Source of the DNA: Craspedostauros australis
Taxonomy: Eukaryota; Bacillariophyta; Bacillariophyceae; Mastogloiales; Achnanthaceae
Length of the DNA stretch: 64,000 bases
Assembly: GCA_026770025.1 (NCBI GenBank)
Contig: JAMXDE010000022.1
Coordinates: 124,001 to 188,000, forward strand
Direction of reading: 5' to 3'
Part shown: piece after piece, positions 1-11,059 of the stretch
Layout of the letters: each line of letters begins with the position of its first letter
Position numbering within the stretch: the first letter of the stretch is position 1
Notes under the pieces: model-generated
Databases searched by the model: none
What the model saw: the letters and a program-made list of their open reading frames with translations, nothing else
Told to the model about the DNA's origin: nothing
Translations under genes and position numbers: made by a program

Positions 1-12
1 AACGAACCTGCG

Positions 13-333
13 TCACCATCGTTCTCGCACCGAAAAATCACTTTTCGCTTCCTTCGCGAAGGCCGACAGAAACCCGGCGACTCCTCGCAGCGGTGGCTTG
101 GGCGGTGCATTCAATGCCGTCTTAGCCTTGGTCGTTGCTGATGCTTCTGCTGCCGCTTCGTTCATCAGCTCATCCATCGTCTTGTTCAAATGCTCCGCAC
201 TCTGCTTCTGCATTGTCTCGTATCGCTTGCTGCTGCGCACGGCAAACTTCTGGAAGCTCTTCGAATTGGCCAAGCCCTTCACGATGATCTCGTTTCCAAC
301 ATAGTTGGCGATACGTTGGAAGAACTGGCTCAT
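13..333 (-). CDS. Small conserved-looking protein, 106 aa, function unknown
   Basis: An ATG at 333 opens a 106-codon frame ending in TGA at 13-15. The N-terminal 45 residues read as an amphipathic, basic segment (FFQRIANYVGNEIIVKGLANSKSF begins near residue 4; key features are the NEIIVK and LANS..FQ..AVR patterns). A helical, Lys/Glu-rich stretch follows, then an Ala/Pro-rich linker. There is no signal peptide or membrane span. The evenly placed hydrophobic residues and sensible codon use suggest a real gene, and the LANSKSFQKFAVR stretch resembles small uncharacterised eukaryotic proteins, but I cannot name the family. It is transcribed away from the gene at 1097, with about 760 bp between them. 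Confidence 0.65.
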   Translation of the reverse strand: MSQFFQRIANYVGNEIIVKGLANSKSFQKFAVRSSKRYETMQKQSAEHLNKTMDELMNEAAAEASATTKAKTALNAPPKPPLRGVAGFLSAFAKEAKSDFSVRERW

Positions 334-1096
334 TGTTGATCTCTGCTATTCGCACGAGTATGATGTAGAATAGGAAGGACTCTGGCTCTTGGTGCGATCG
401 ATCGTTCGTCTCTCTCTCTCTCTTGTGTTTGATGGTGTCTTCGTCTCCTCCTCTTGATGCCCTTGTTTTGTTGTTGGGTTTGGGGCGTGTTTTGCGTGCT
501 TTGTGTGTTGGTGGCAACGTGTCTCTTGTTTCGTTCATCGTGATGCGTTTGGGACTGGATTCTTCGTGTTTCGAATAATTGTTCTTGTTTGTCTTGTATA
601 GTCTTGTTGTACTACGGTCACAGGATAGACAGAAAACGAGAATCTTATGGTCAAAGTAGTCACATACCTACATTTCAAAAGGTAACGGTTCAACCCCCAC
701 AAAAAGACATTCCCGCACGCGCCAAGCGACACTCGCGGGAAAACTTCCCGCCATTTTTTGATGGATCCCACCAATGCCCCCACAAGCCACAAAGACTGAG
801 TATCGTGTTTGTATCAGTGGGATCGTTCATTCGGCATCCATCGTGGAAGTAAATTGGCGTGGCTGGTGATTACCATGAAAGCCTGGCGTGGATTGACTGG
901 AGAGCTGCGAGTACTTATGGTACGATTGCCGTGCGCCTTCGAAGGCACAAGTGAGGAAGTGACGATCGGAATACCGACACTCCACAACTTCTCACAAATC
1001 ATCACGCACTCCAGTTCTCAACCACCCACGGAACTAGAACAAACATACAACGAGTAGTAGAGTCAGAAACGAACTGTCGATCACATCAAGCCAACA
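334..1096. other. Intergenic, divergent promoter region
   Basis: No gene seen. This is the shared upstream region of the divergent genes at 13-333 and 1097-1747. It contains a short TC dinucleotide run at about 409-423. The open frames here have no coding character. Confidence 0.5.
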
Positions 1097-1747
1097 ATGA
1101 GAGGAACGATGCCACCCGCCACACCACCCCAAGCAAGAGCAGGTCTCGATTCGCCGGACCGATCGCAGTCCACCACGAAGGGCCACGGCGGATCCCCCAC
1201 AACCGTGCAGGTCGATCTGTCCACCGTCCAGCACAACGAACGCCTCCCCGACCTCAAGGACGTCGAACGCGAGATCCAGCTCGTCGTGCGCCGATCCGCC
1301 CAATCCAAGGCATCCTACAAATCCAAGCTGGGTCAGCTGTCGAACGAAGTCAAGGAGCACAATGCGGTGGTGCAGGATCTCGAGGCGGAGCTGCGCCTCG
1401 CGACAGAACAGCGGGATCGTCACCAATCGGCGTTGGACCGGATCAAGAACCGTCGAGAGCACGAGAGCGACACGCTGCAGATGCGACGGTTGAACCTCGA
1501 CATCATCAAGCTCATTCTGACCATGCCCAATGCCAAATCCAGATTTGCGAAAGGATTGCCGTACGACGTGTCCCTGGATTCCTCCGTCACGACAGACGTC
1601 AAGCAGAAGCGTCGGTTGGAGGTCGTGTACCAAAGATTACAGGAATCCAGAAAGCTCACGCAAAGCGAGGACGGTGACAAGGTCATGGAAGGTGAAGAGC
1701 TGTGCAGCGAGGCGACGGATGAGTTCCTGCAGCTGAAAGCAATGTAA
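1097..1747 (+). CDS. Coiled-coil protein, 216 aa, function unknown
   Basis: ATG at 1097, TAA at 1745-1747. Residues 1-45 are Pro/Ser/Thr-rich and probably disordered. Residues 50-150 are rich in Glu, Lys, Arg, Leu and Gln with heptad-like spacing, as expected for a coiled coil. The C-terminal part has a second charged helical stretch. No signal peptide, membrane span or catalytic motif is visible. A 199-residue frame lies antisense across the first half. I prefer the plus strand because its frame gives a coherent coiled coil from a good ATG and shows third-position GC enrichment. The family is not recognised; a structural or scaffold role is only an inference from the coiled coil. Confidence 0.6.
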   Translation: MRGTMPPATPPQARAGLDSPDRSQSTTKGHGGSPTTVQVDLSTVQHNERLPDLKDVEREIQLVVRRSAQSKASYKSKLGQLSNEVKEHNAVVQDLEAELRLATEQRDRHQSALDRIKNRREHESDTLQMRRLNLDIIKLILTMPNAKSRFAKGLPYDVSLDSSVTTDVKQKRRLEVVYQRLQESRKLTQSEDGDKVMEGEELCSEATDEFLQLKAM

Positions 1748-2410
1748 TACGATTCCAAGGCACATGTTCGAAGCACATGCGTCGAACAGATTGGTGCCAA
1801 GAGATTGGTCTTGAGAGACGTCAGGATCTGTTTGCTGGCGTTAGTTGGCGCCAGCCAGCGCACTCGTCGGCATACTGTGCTACGAAACATTCGATGCATG
1901 GAACATGCATGCATGAGTTCTCTATGCTATTAACTTGAGTTTGGGATTGTTGGGAGAAACAGAGATCAGCGGGACAATCTGCAACTTGCAAGCCATCTAC
2001 CTATGACGTCTATAGACAGATGCACATCGTGAAGCATTCATATATATATATCAATTAATGCATCAATTAATGCACCAGTCGATCGAAGTCGGCATACCAT
2101 AGAGCCAAAGGGAAGAGAGGAAGGAGAAGACGAGGAAAGAAATGGTCCGAAGTATCATAGAATACCATACATGCTGTTGCTCTCGGAATGCTGGATTGCT
2201 TGTTGACCCGCACACACACCAATGTGACACGAAGGTACCACAGAGTACAACGAAGCAATCGTCTACACGTCATAGAGTAGTAGTACATGTGGTCTTCTAT
2301 GACTTCTCCTCTCTCAAGTACACTTCTATTATGTCGCACTTCTAGTATACAATCTGCCAATCACGCACTTGACAAGGCCATGCATTGGACTCATCATGCA
2401 TCCCTGGCGC
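1748..2410. other. Intergenic between convergent genes
   Basis: No gene seen. It separates the 3' ends of the coiled-coil gene (+) and the transporter (-), so it should hold their 3' UTRs. An AT repeat lies at about 2041-2050 and a purine-rich stretch at about 2106-2140. Confidence 0.5.
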
Positions 2411-4051
2411 TCACGCCACCCCAATCGCCACCAAGACAAAACTTGCCACCAAACCTCCCAACGCCGAGATGGAGAATGCGACATTCAACATGCTCGCCTG
2501 CTTGGAGACGTTGGCGTCACGGATGCGCGTGCTGAGCACCTTGGGCGCTAATTGAAAGCTGCCCGTGACGAGGTATCCCGACAGGAAGGCGATGCCGCTG
2601 ACCAGAAAGATCGTCATGTGATCGTCGCCTTGCATCGTGGAGCTAATGATGAAGAAGAAGACGACGGGGATCAAGCGGAGCAACGAGGTGACGCCGAGGC
2701 AGCGGATGCTCCTGGGCGGGATCAGCACCGTGACGATGCGTCCGACGAAGTCGCTGCCGATTCTGGTGTAGAAGAGGATCTGCGGGAGCTGGAGCCAGTC
2801 GGATTTGACCTGGGTGAACCACGAGCCGACGAGGAAGGATGGTATGAGCGTGATGATGAGGATGGTGCAACACTGCCACGTGCTTTGCAGCAGCTCCGTG
2901 TACGTCAGGTCGGGGCTGACGGAGGATGGCGCGGTGGATGTCCGAGTAATCTCTTCGTCTTGCCATCCCTCCGTTCGCTGCTGTCCGGGCCGTCCATTGC
3001 TCCTGTCGCTGCCATTGTCACTGCCGTCGCCGGTCCCGACCACGCTGGACGGAGTCAGAAGCGGCACCAACGCGATGAGGGATGCATCTCTGCGCAGCAT
3101 GGAGGCGGCGACTTGCGGCCGGTCGATGATGAGCGTCATGAACATGAAAAAGCACATGCTTTCCAAGACGAGGACGAGGAAGAAGAAGAGATGCAACGAG
3201 GCACCGTTGGCGTCGCTTCCAAACCCCGTGATGACGGAAAGCAGCAGCACGACCAACGCCGAGGACTGTATGCCGGCCGAGACGGCGGCCTTGCACTTGC
3301 CGCTCGTGGTCTCCACGAAGGACGCCATCTGATTGAGCGTGCCGAGCAGGACCGCGCCGCCGATGCCCTGCAAGGTGGCGGCCACGAGCAACTGGAAGAA
3401 GGTGGATTGGAATGGGACAAGGACCGTGCCGAATATGGAGAAGACGAAGCCGGAGACGCCGCGGAAGAGGTAGGTGCGATAGCTCCTGTAGATCTTGTCG
3501 AAGTGCTGGTCCCACAGCGCCTGCAGGATGGTGATGGGAACCAGCGGGATGTAGACCGCCAGGTTGAGGTAGATGTAGGAATCGGCGTTGTACATCATCA
3601 TGAAGTACACCAGCGATGACAGCGTCGCGATGTAGCACAGGGAGCTGCCGAGGCCACTGGCGAAGAACAGGACGAGCTCGATGTTGCTGATTTCTCGCGA
3701 GTTCCCGGACGGCGTTGTGCGTCCAGAGCCCTGTCTTGGCGTCAGCGGGATGGTCAGCGTGTCCACCTGAAGGACCATGGCATCCACGTCCTCGATGTCG
3801 ACGCCCATGACCATTCCATTCAACGAAGGGTTCATTTCGGAAGAAGAAGCGGAAGAGTTGGAGGGTATTTGTGAGATGATCTCAGTCCTAGCTGCTGAAG
3901 GCGCAGCCGAAGAGACTCTGCCCTGCGTCACTGGCACGTTGTTCGTGGCCTCATCTTGCACAGCCGCGATCCCATCACTTCCTGCTTCGGCAGATGCAGC
4001 CTGGGCACCAGCATCCTGGTTGGTGCAGGTATCTTCTTTCGTCAGCGGCAT
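2411..4051 (-). CDS. ENT/SLC29-like multi-pass membrane transporter, 546 aa
   Basis: I start at the ATG at 4051; the frame is open 24 codons further upstream but without an ATG. Residues 1-122 are Ser/Thr/Ala-rich and probably cytosolic. From about residue 123 there are some eleven hydrophobic segments. A polar loop (about residues 325-390, Gly/Asp/Ser-rich) sits between the sixth and seventh, which is the layout of equilibrative nucleoside transporters. The motif IGSDFVGR near residue 440 resembles the conserved Asp..Gly-Arg of ENT helix 9. The family moves nucleosides or nucleobases across membranes by facilitated diffusion. Substrate and membrane are unknown here, and a divergent MFS protein is the main alternative. 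The long, acidic open frame on the opposite strand (2552-3619) is a shadow of this gene. Confidence 0.72.
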   Translation of the reverse strand: MPLTKEDTCTNQDAGAQAASAEAGSDGIAAVQDEATNNVPVTQGRVSSAAPSAARTEIISQIPSNSSASSSEMNPSLNGMVMGVDIEDVDAMVLQVDTLTIPLTPRQGSGRTTPSGNSREISNIELVLFFASGLGSSLCYIATLSSLVYFMMMYNADSYIYLNLAVYIPLVPITILQALWDQHFDKIYRSYRTYLFRGVSGFVFSIFGTVLVPFQSTFFQLLVAATLQGIGGAVLLGTLNQMASFVETTSGKCKAAVSAGIQSSALVVLLLSVITGFGSDANGASLHLFFFLVLVLESMCFFMFMTLIIDRPQVAASMLRRDASLIALVPLLTPSSVVGTGDGSDNGSDRSNGRPGQQRTEGWQDEEITRTSTAPSSVSPDLTYTELLQSTWQCCTILIITLIPSFLVGSWFTQVKSDWLQLPQILFYTRIGSDFVGRIVTVLIPPRSIRCLGVTSLLRLIPVVFFFIISSTMQGDDHMTIFLVSGIAFLSGYLVTGSFQLAPKVLSTRIRDANVSKQASMLNVAFSISALGGLVASFVLVAIGVA

Positions 4052-4492
4052 ATTTGTCACAAGAGGTGCAGTATTAGTCTGGCACCGTACGACTATACTG
4101 GACAAGGGATGAATGGATACCAATTCTATGAGCCCAACCAGATGCTTTGTCGCATTTGGCGGGATCGATGCCGTTGCAATTCTGCATTGTTGGTCGTTAC
4201 TCGTCGCCAGCCAACCAAAAGTGCCACGTGAGGAAAAAACGATCGCAACTGTGGAAGAACTCTCGTGTTCGACACGTGGCCAATCGTGACATGGATGTCG
4301 ATAAATCTCCTTCTTCGTTGTTCTGCGGGCGCCTCGGCCAACTTCAAATTCGAACGGGCATTCTACACAGGGAGACGAGACGCTACGACCATGGATTGTG
4401 CTTTCGACTTTCTGCGAGTGGAGAGAGAATGTATGGTATGATTATTATTCTCCCAACCCGACTCTCTCTCTCTCTCTCTAGATTATTCTACT
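4052..4492. other. Intergenic with CT repeat
   Basis: Upstream region of the transporter and 3' flank of the CXC gene. A CT dinucleotide run spans about 4462-4479. No gene seen. Confidence 0.5.
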
Positions 4493-6650
4493 TTAGGTTG
4501 AATCAACATCTTTGTCGCCACTTGCCTTGCTTGTTTCTTCATCGGCATCAGCGCCGTCGTCGTTGTTGGCATCACTACCACTGCCGCTGTCGTTGCTGCT
4601 TGTATCTTCAACGTTGAGACATCCAGTGCAGGCGCAGACGTCCGGGTTGCACTTCTTTCCTTTCTGGAAGCAGATGCAATACTTCTTGATGCAACGGGAG
4701 CGCACGCAGTTGCAGGCAATCTCGCCTGCGGCCAAGGTCTTCTTCTCAGTCGCGTCGGTCGGTGAAGTGAATGCCCGTGGATTGCGTGCAAGCAGTGCTT
4801 GGATGGCCTGCAATGTACATCGAATGTGGAGGTACGTATGAAGAGCAAAGGAGAATGAAGGGGCACGTATAATTCGAGTGAGAACATGAGAGAATATGAT
4901 GTGCAGTCGCTGCCAAAGTGCCATTCGTGCACATTCGTACGATCGGACTCACCTTCGTCCTTGCACCGTCTGATCCGCTCTCTTCGACCGTGTTCTTGCA
5001 ATTCAAGCATGCGCAGGTTATTGGGCAGCAACGGCGGCCAGCTCTGAAGCAGTCGCAGTACAATGCCAGGCACCTGGATCGTGGACAGGAGCAACCTCTC
5101 GGGTTTTCCTTCAACGGGCCCAGGCTGAAGATAGCAGAGCACAGCAGATCCATGTTGTCACTCTTTGGTTCTAGGTACGTCTTGATTCTCTTCGCTGGTG
5201 GAGCCGCCATGTTCGCCCCGAAGATCCCGGCGACGTCCGAGGGCACAGCATGCTGTCCGGGTGAAGAATGACTGGATGCCGGCGCGGATAGCGTGGCGGA
5301 CGTTGATGGGGATGTATCGGCAGTGGAGGACGATGTCGAAAGGCTTCGTTTGGCGTACGGATTAGAGCCTGCGGACAGCATGGTGTCATTCATCCGCGCC
5401 GCGTGTTCAGCCCGTTGGGCAAGTCGTGGCGGGAGCATTGAGTGGCGTTGCCGATCGCCGAAAGATCCGGTCGGGGTGTGGTACTTGCCGAAGTGTCCGC
5501 GATGCTCCATTACGGCAGTGTCGAAGGGATGCGCTGCAGAGGTTCTATCTCTGCGGTTCTCGTCATGGGTCGCAGATGCTGATGCAGCCATTCTGGACCC
5601 TCCCCTCGATGCTGCAGCTGCCCTACGACTGTCGGAAATGGACTGGTACCGTGTATCTGGTGGTGGGTAGTCGAGGATCCATTGGTTTGGTCCTGCTGTG
5701 GCGTAGCCTTGTGAACTCCTCGATGCTTGTGCCCTGACTGATGCAGGTAGGGAGGATGGAAGGGGGAGCTCTGAGTGAGCAGCAGCGTGTGCCGACAGGC
5801 TGGATGATGCATACGGCGGAGGTCTGTCTGGTGCTACCGCCGCGATACTGTATTGCTTGCCTTGACGTTTGTGAGTCTGAATGGCGGCTGTCTCGCGAGA
5901 ACGCCATTCGGAGGCTGACTGGGGTCTCCACGCCAGCTGCTCTGGCGCTCGCCGCTCCACGTTCGGTTGATGTTTCGACTGGCTGGTGTTGAGACCAGCG
6001 TTTGGACGATGAGGGTGATGTTGGTCGCTCAGACCGAACGCCTGGTGCAAATGAGACCGCTGGTACCGATGTGGATGATGTAGGTCTTGGTGATGATATT
6101 GATGCGAGTGCGAATTCTGCTGTTGATGCAAGTTCTGGTGCTGGTGGACAAAGATCCCCTGTTGTCCAGCGGCGCTCATCTTGTCCGCCATTGTCTGGTG
6201 CGCTCGCTCAGTTCTGTTGTTGATGATGGATGCGGATGTTCCCAGAAGCGCCACTGCCGCATTCATTGCCGCAATATCCTCTGGGACGGACGCCATATTC
6301 CTCAAGGTTCCGGGTAACGATGACAACAGCGCCTCCCCAGCTGCTCCTGCCGTCGTGGACGTTTCCGGCGTCGTTGCTGCCGATGATCTCGCCACTTCGG
6401 TCGACCCTGCTTGTACAGCCGTTGTCGCCAGGGGGGCTTCTGGTGCCGCCGTTGCTGACGATGATGGCAAGTTCTCGTTGGAACGGTATCGGTGGAAGCG
6501 AGGTTTGGCGGTGGTGCTGGTGTTGCTGTCGTCGTCGGCAATCTCCATCATTGATGTCAGCTCTGATCGATTCCAAGCTTCGATTAAATGAGGAGTGCAA
6601 GGCCGATACTGACTTTGGGCGACGAGTTGCAGCGCGGTGATGCCCTCCAT
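4493..6650 (-). CDS. Tesmin/TSO1-like CXC-domain DNA-binding protein (LIN54/CPP family), two exons, 670 aa
   Basis: Exons are complement(4953..6650) and complement(4493..4807). The intron 4808-4952 (145 bp) has GTGAGT at its 5' end and TTGCAG at its 3' end, and joins codons cleanly (Lys then Ala). Residues 1-510 are low complexity, rich in Ser, Thr, Gln, His and Ala. The first CXC repeat begins near residue 518 (CSCPRSRCLALYCDCF pattern). The intron falls in the linker, which continues with the family's RNPxAF signature (ARNPRAF). The second repeat (CNCVRSRCIKKYCICF pattern) is in exon 2, followed by an acidic tail. Family members bind CHR-type promoter elements through the paired CXC repeats, in cell-cycle (LIN54, DREAM/MuvB) or germline (tesmin) regulation. 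Both repeats look complete, so DNA binding is likely; the targets are unknown. Confidence 0.9.
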
Positions 6651-6671
6651 TTGGTGATGGGCGAGTTACGG

Positions 6672-6730
6672 TGCGTTGCGTTGCGTTGCGTTGCGTTGCG
6701 TTGCGTTGCGTTGCGTTGCGTTGCGTTGCG
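6672..6730. repeat. TGCGT pentanucleotide microsatellite, about 12 units
   Basis: An uninterrupted run of TGCGT units lies about 20 bp upstream of the CXC gene's ATG, so it probably falls in its 5' UTR or core promoter. On the minus strand it makes an artefactual NATQR repeat in open frames. Confidence 0.95.
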
Positions 6731-8535
6731 TTGGGTTGGATTTCGCCTTGGTTTGGTTGCTTTGCGTTCAGTGCTTTCAGTGCGAATCCAGTTTGGTTGT
6801 CGATTTTGTGAGCGGAGTATGATGGTCGAGTTACGACGCGAGCTTCTCTCTGCGTTGCACTATTCGTTCGATTTCCCACAATGTTCGGTGTGGTTGCAGT
6901 CTTTGTTCCTCTGTCTTTACTTGTTGGCCTGCCCGCTTTTGGTTGAGTTTGATCGAGTTTGTTTGCTTGGCGTGATGTGGTGCGTTGCGGTGTGGCGCAG
7001 TGTGGTGCGGTGTTGCACCAAACAGTAGAAGATGGTGAAGGCTTGGGAGTTGGATGATGCGGTCGATGGATGGAAAGTTGGATAGGAGACTGTATTGTGT
7101 TCTCAGACACAGCTTGGCAGGTGCTGCGAATAGATGGATCGCACTGTTGGTGCTCTCGGCTGTGAGGCAACTCCAAGCACTGAGCGAATTTTCAAAATGA
7201 GTTGAAGGAGCTCACATCAGTTGGCCCTGTGATAAGTTGCTCGACCGAGGTGCGCAGGCGCAAAGCCTGGCGATGATCTTGTTCTGAACGATGTTAATTA
7301 TCGGTTTTTTCAATTGTTGCGTCGATGTGATGATTCAAATCGCAGGTTTGCCAAGGTTGGAGATCATCACATGGTACAGTTGGTGCGCCATGATGCCGTT
7401 GCCGTGACGGTGATGGCCTTTTGATACAAACCCTTGAGAGCAGGCGACGCCTTGCGGTCCTGTCAAAAAAAAGTCATCTCTTTGTCGGATGGTGGTTCTC
7501 ACGGTATTGCACTCGTCTGTGTGGTGTGGAATGTTGCGTGTCGTATGTTGTCGTACACCCTCCTCGGACGACTCCCACTGATCGTCAATTGTTGCTTTCG
7601 CACATCATGCTGCCTCTCATCGTCCCACAAAGCAAATATTCATGTGGTAATGGTACTGTTGCATCATAGTATGCAAACCCACATCGCCGACGGGTGTCCT
7701 CTCACATTTTCTTGCGAAACCCTCATCCGACTATGATGCGGAATGAACGTGCTTGCAGCAATGTCGTAACCTGGCAAACTTCCTGGCGCCTCGGAATGTT
7801 GAAAATTTGGCTGCATTTGCTCTTCGTTCCTCGCTCTTCTCCGGTTCCTGCGACTGTTGGTACGCCATTGTCATCTCGCTCCTGCTTCGCTGAATGCCGA
7901 CCCAGGAGTGTCTGCGATTGTGTGGAGTTGGTGACGTCTTCGTGATTTGGCCTGTTCGTTTGTGTGTGTGTTCGGGTGTTCTTGATTTCTTGGAGCTTTG
8001 GTTCGCGTACCTCACTGTGTGAGGTTTTGTGGGTTCGGAATGTGGGAGTTAAACAGACGTTATTTTATCAATGTTGCTTTTCGAATTTTGAAATGAGCCT
8101 CTTGATTGAGTCAAACAAGTCTGCTGTTCACTTTATTTATTTCTATTCGGCAGTTGAGCTTTATGAATCGGAACCCATTCGCGGATCTTGTGTGGAAACG
8201 CCAAACAAGCCAAAGCGAAGAATCTTTTTCTTCACATCTGCGCGCTGTGGGTCGTTCTCGTGATCGTATCCAACGCCTCTGTGCGCACTCCAACCACGAC
8301 GAACAAAGTGTGGAATGGGTTCGTCGAAAGATCCGCGGCGGTACTGGTCGTGTTTGGCGGCTTGGGATGAAGAACGCAGACACTGGAGCGACGACGACGA
8401 TAACAACAGAACCGCCAACACACCCTCTGTCATAAAATCGCAAATCCGAAGATTTGGAACTGCCGCCACTCTCCCGTCTATCCATCGATCCATCCACCCA
8501 TCCACTCCCTCCTATTCTACTTGCAACCTGACAAG
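6731..8535. other. Intergenic, divergent promoter region (1.8 kb)
   Basis: Lies between the CXC gene (-) and the lipase gene (+). I see no supported gene. The open frames here are short or follow the microsatellite. GATCGATCCATCCACCCATCCACTCC-type pyrimidine-rich sequence precedes the lipase start. Confidence 0.45.
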
Positions 8536-10282
8536 ATGAACATCATCCGGAGTCTCCTGGCATCAGCCTTGCTGGCCTCCCCATGCGTCGCCGATGTCGT
8601 CCTCAGCAAGGAGTTGATGGAGCTCACGAAGCTGAGCGCTGAGCTCTCCAGCCTGGCCTACGCAGAGAGTCCTCCAGGCGATCAATACGATCACTTTGGA
8701 TTCTTCGACGCAGGTAAGGAAGGGCAGTACTCGTATGGTATAATGCCACTTGTTCAATAGTAGAGTAGTTGCTCTGCTACCTCCCCAAGATGCTGGTGGC
8801 GGCGCTGATGTTGTTCGTGTTGTTGGTGGGCGATGGCATGTGATATGTGACAAGCCCTCGCCAGATTCAGTCGGGCTGCGCAATCGGCACCCACGCGCGA
8901 GTTGCTGCCTTGATCCATGGACTTCCACACCTGCTCACTTAACTCACTCAACTCACTATTCTCGAGAATGTGAACACCTTTGCAATGGATAATATGGACG
9001 TTTGCCCATCACAGAACCCGACCAGGCTCTCGTGGTCAAGCAGGACGGATACTGCTTCGGCGCATTCCGCGGAACCACCCTCACGTTCGATGACTGGTCC
9101 CAGAATTTCGACCTTGGATTCGAGGAGATTTGCGACACGCAGGCAGACGAATCGAAGACGTGCTGCAGCACCCGCGAAGGCTTCTACAAGGCCTACTACA
9201 CCGACTACCAGGAGGAGATGGAGACGGCCATCCGGGAATGCGCCGCCGACTGTCAGAACGCTGACGAATGCGTCGTCTTCACCGGCCACTCCCAGGGAGG
9301 CGCCATCGCCGCCGTTGCCGGACTCGTCATGGCCGATCTCAATCCGTACGTCATCACCTTCGGACAGCCAGCCACCATCGACGCCCCGTGCGAAATGGTC
9401 ACATCCGAGCGCTGGTACCGTTTCGTCAACACCAAGGCATCCATCGATAAGATCGGAATCACGTACGATCCAATCCCGTTCGCCCCAGGCGTCGGCGCCG
9501 ACTCCTTCGGTCACATGATCATCCTCGGAGAAGACCCAACTGGCGTTGCCTACATCGGTCTGGATGCGCAGGACAAGTTCGGCCCCCTCAACACGGCCGG
9601 GTTCGAATCTCACTCCATGGTGCATGGTGAAGGCGTCGAGTACCCAGGATACCTCGACCGCATCAACACCCTCCTCAACAACACCGACGCCTTCCCAATC
9701 CGCGCCAACGGCTTCGCCGCCGGAACGCTTTGCAGTGAGGGATCGGAATGCATGTCCGGCGTCTGCGATGCCGAGACCGGCTTGACCTGGAACCGCTGCG
9801 TCGGCGAGGAGTGCAAGGAAGATGACGAATGCGAGTCCGGACGTTGCGACTCCGGAATCTGCATCCCCAAATTGTCCAGCTGCATGGCATGCGACGAGGA
9901 CACCGACTGCGCCGGTGGCAAGTGTCTCCTTTTCAAGTGCTCTGGCCCAGAGGGGCTCATGGACGACAACTGCAATTGCAAGTGGGACTCGGACTGCCGC
10001 AGCGAACGTTGCGAGCTCTTCGAGACCGGTTTCTGCGAGGCCAAGCTCGCCATCGGCGGAAGCTGTAACGAAGGCACCGACTGCCAGTCCGGCTACTGCT
10101 CGTGGAGCTTCGTCTGCGAGGATGCAGAGATCGGAAAGGAGCGCGCGATAAAGGCGAAGAAGGGAGGACTTGGTGCCCTTGGTGTCATCGTCATCCTTGC
10201 CGTCATCGGTGGTATCGGCTACTGCATCTACACTCGCCGCCAGAACGACTACGATGAGATCGTCCAAGAGGTCGTCGTGTAA
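8536..10282 (+). CDS. Secreted or surface class 3 lipase with Cys-rich repeats and C-terminal membrane anchor, two exons, 481 aa
   Basis: Exons are 8536-8713 and 9015-10282. The intron (301 bp) runs from GTAAGG to CACAG and splits a Glu codon. Residues 1-20 form a signal peptide (MNIIRSLLASALLASPCVAD). The Lipase_3 alpha/beta-hydrolase domain follows. It has AFRGT (oxyanion region) and the nucleophile elbow GHSQGG with Ser152, and Asp and His partners can be picked further on. From about residue 300 there are tandem Cys modules of the form CxxxxxCxSGxCD, like the Cys-rich repeats of secreted eukaryotic proteins. A Gly/Val/Ile-rich membrane helix (about residues 445-467), a basic stop (TRRQ) and a short acidic tail ending VVV complete it. 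The enzyme would hydrolyse acylglycerols at the cell surface or in a secretory compartment. Membrane anchoring beside extracellular Cys repeats suggests a surface enzyme. Confidence 0.88.
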
Positions 10283-11059
10283 GGTACCATACTAGGTATG
10301 GAAAGGTGAGAAAAGCGAAGACCAATACCACCATCACCACTTCGATGGTTAGCAATCAGTTTGCTTCGGAGCTGTCAGCTGTTGCACTGCACGCTGCACA
10401 ACACGTTAGGTGTCTTCTCGATATCACGTAGCCCAACGCAATGTCCTCAGCCTTGCGATAAGTGTCGTCCTGTATCCGTGATCAGAACCACATCCGCGGG
10501 TAAAATCAGAGCAGAGCAGCACACACCACTCATGCTGGGTGCGTGTTCAGGGATATCAACACAAGCAACTCGGGAGCAATCCATCATGAGAGCACGTACG
10601 AATGGCAGAACATATCCAGACTGCGACTGCCCACTCTAACAAATATTATAGCCTGTGAATAAAACCGAAACACGGCCATCACATTGGAGGCAGTCGAGCT
10701 GATGCATCGAGAGTGTGGCATGGTATGGCATACCTACACCATGTGTTGTCATCGCAAGAGTTGCTTGATCATCTACGAGCTGGACGAAGAGAGTCTATCT
10801 CTTACTGTCTAGCGAGTACGCTCCCAGGCTCCAGCGAAGTGACAAGGAGTTCGGATTGGTTGGCGCCATTTCTGGCCATTCACGGATCATTGCTGTTTGC
10901 GTGACTGCGTGCGTTTTCCCCAACGGATGCCGAGGGTTCGCGATGCGATGAGGCGCAACTCTGATGATGTGCGCGTCGACGGATGGCCACAATGGAATTG
11001 TGGGATTGCTGCCAGCTGGGAGGCCCACAAGCAAACATAATCAATCACAATCAATCACC
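10283..11059. other. Intergenic
   Basis: No gene seen. It holds the 3' flank of the lipase gene and the promoter of the next gene. The frame of the next gene is open upstream to 10964, but the signal peptide argues for the ATG at 11060. Confidence 0.45.

Noticed and set aside
1034-1633. 199-codon minus-strand frame
   Set aside because: Antisense to the coiled-coil gene, no domain, and ends at the host gene's upstream region. The plus-strand frame explains the sequence better.
2552-3619. 355-codon plus-strand frame, very acidic
   Set aside because: Lies wholly antisense to the transporter. Its composition (Asp/Glu/Gly/Arg) is what the complement of hydrophobic codons gives.
6208-7176. 322-codon minus-strand frame with NATQR repeats
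   Set aside because: Out of frame with the CXC gene and created by the TGCGT microsatellite, whose five-base unit keeps all frames open.
8948-10267. 439-codon minus-strand frame
   Set aside because: Complement of lipase exon 2; the plus strand has GHSQGG and Cys repeats.
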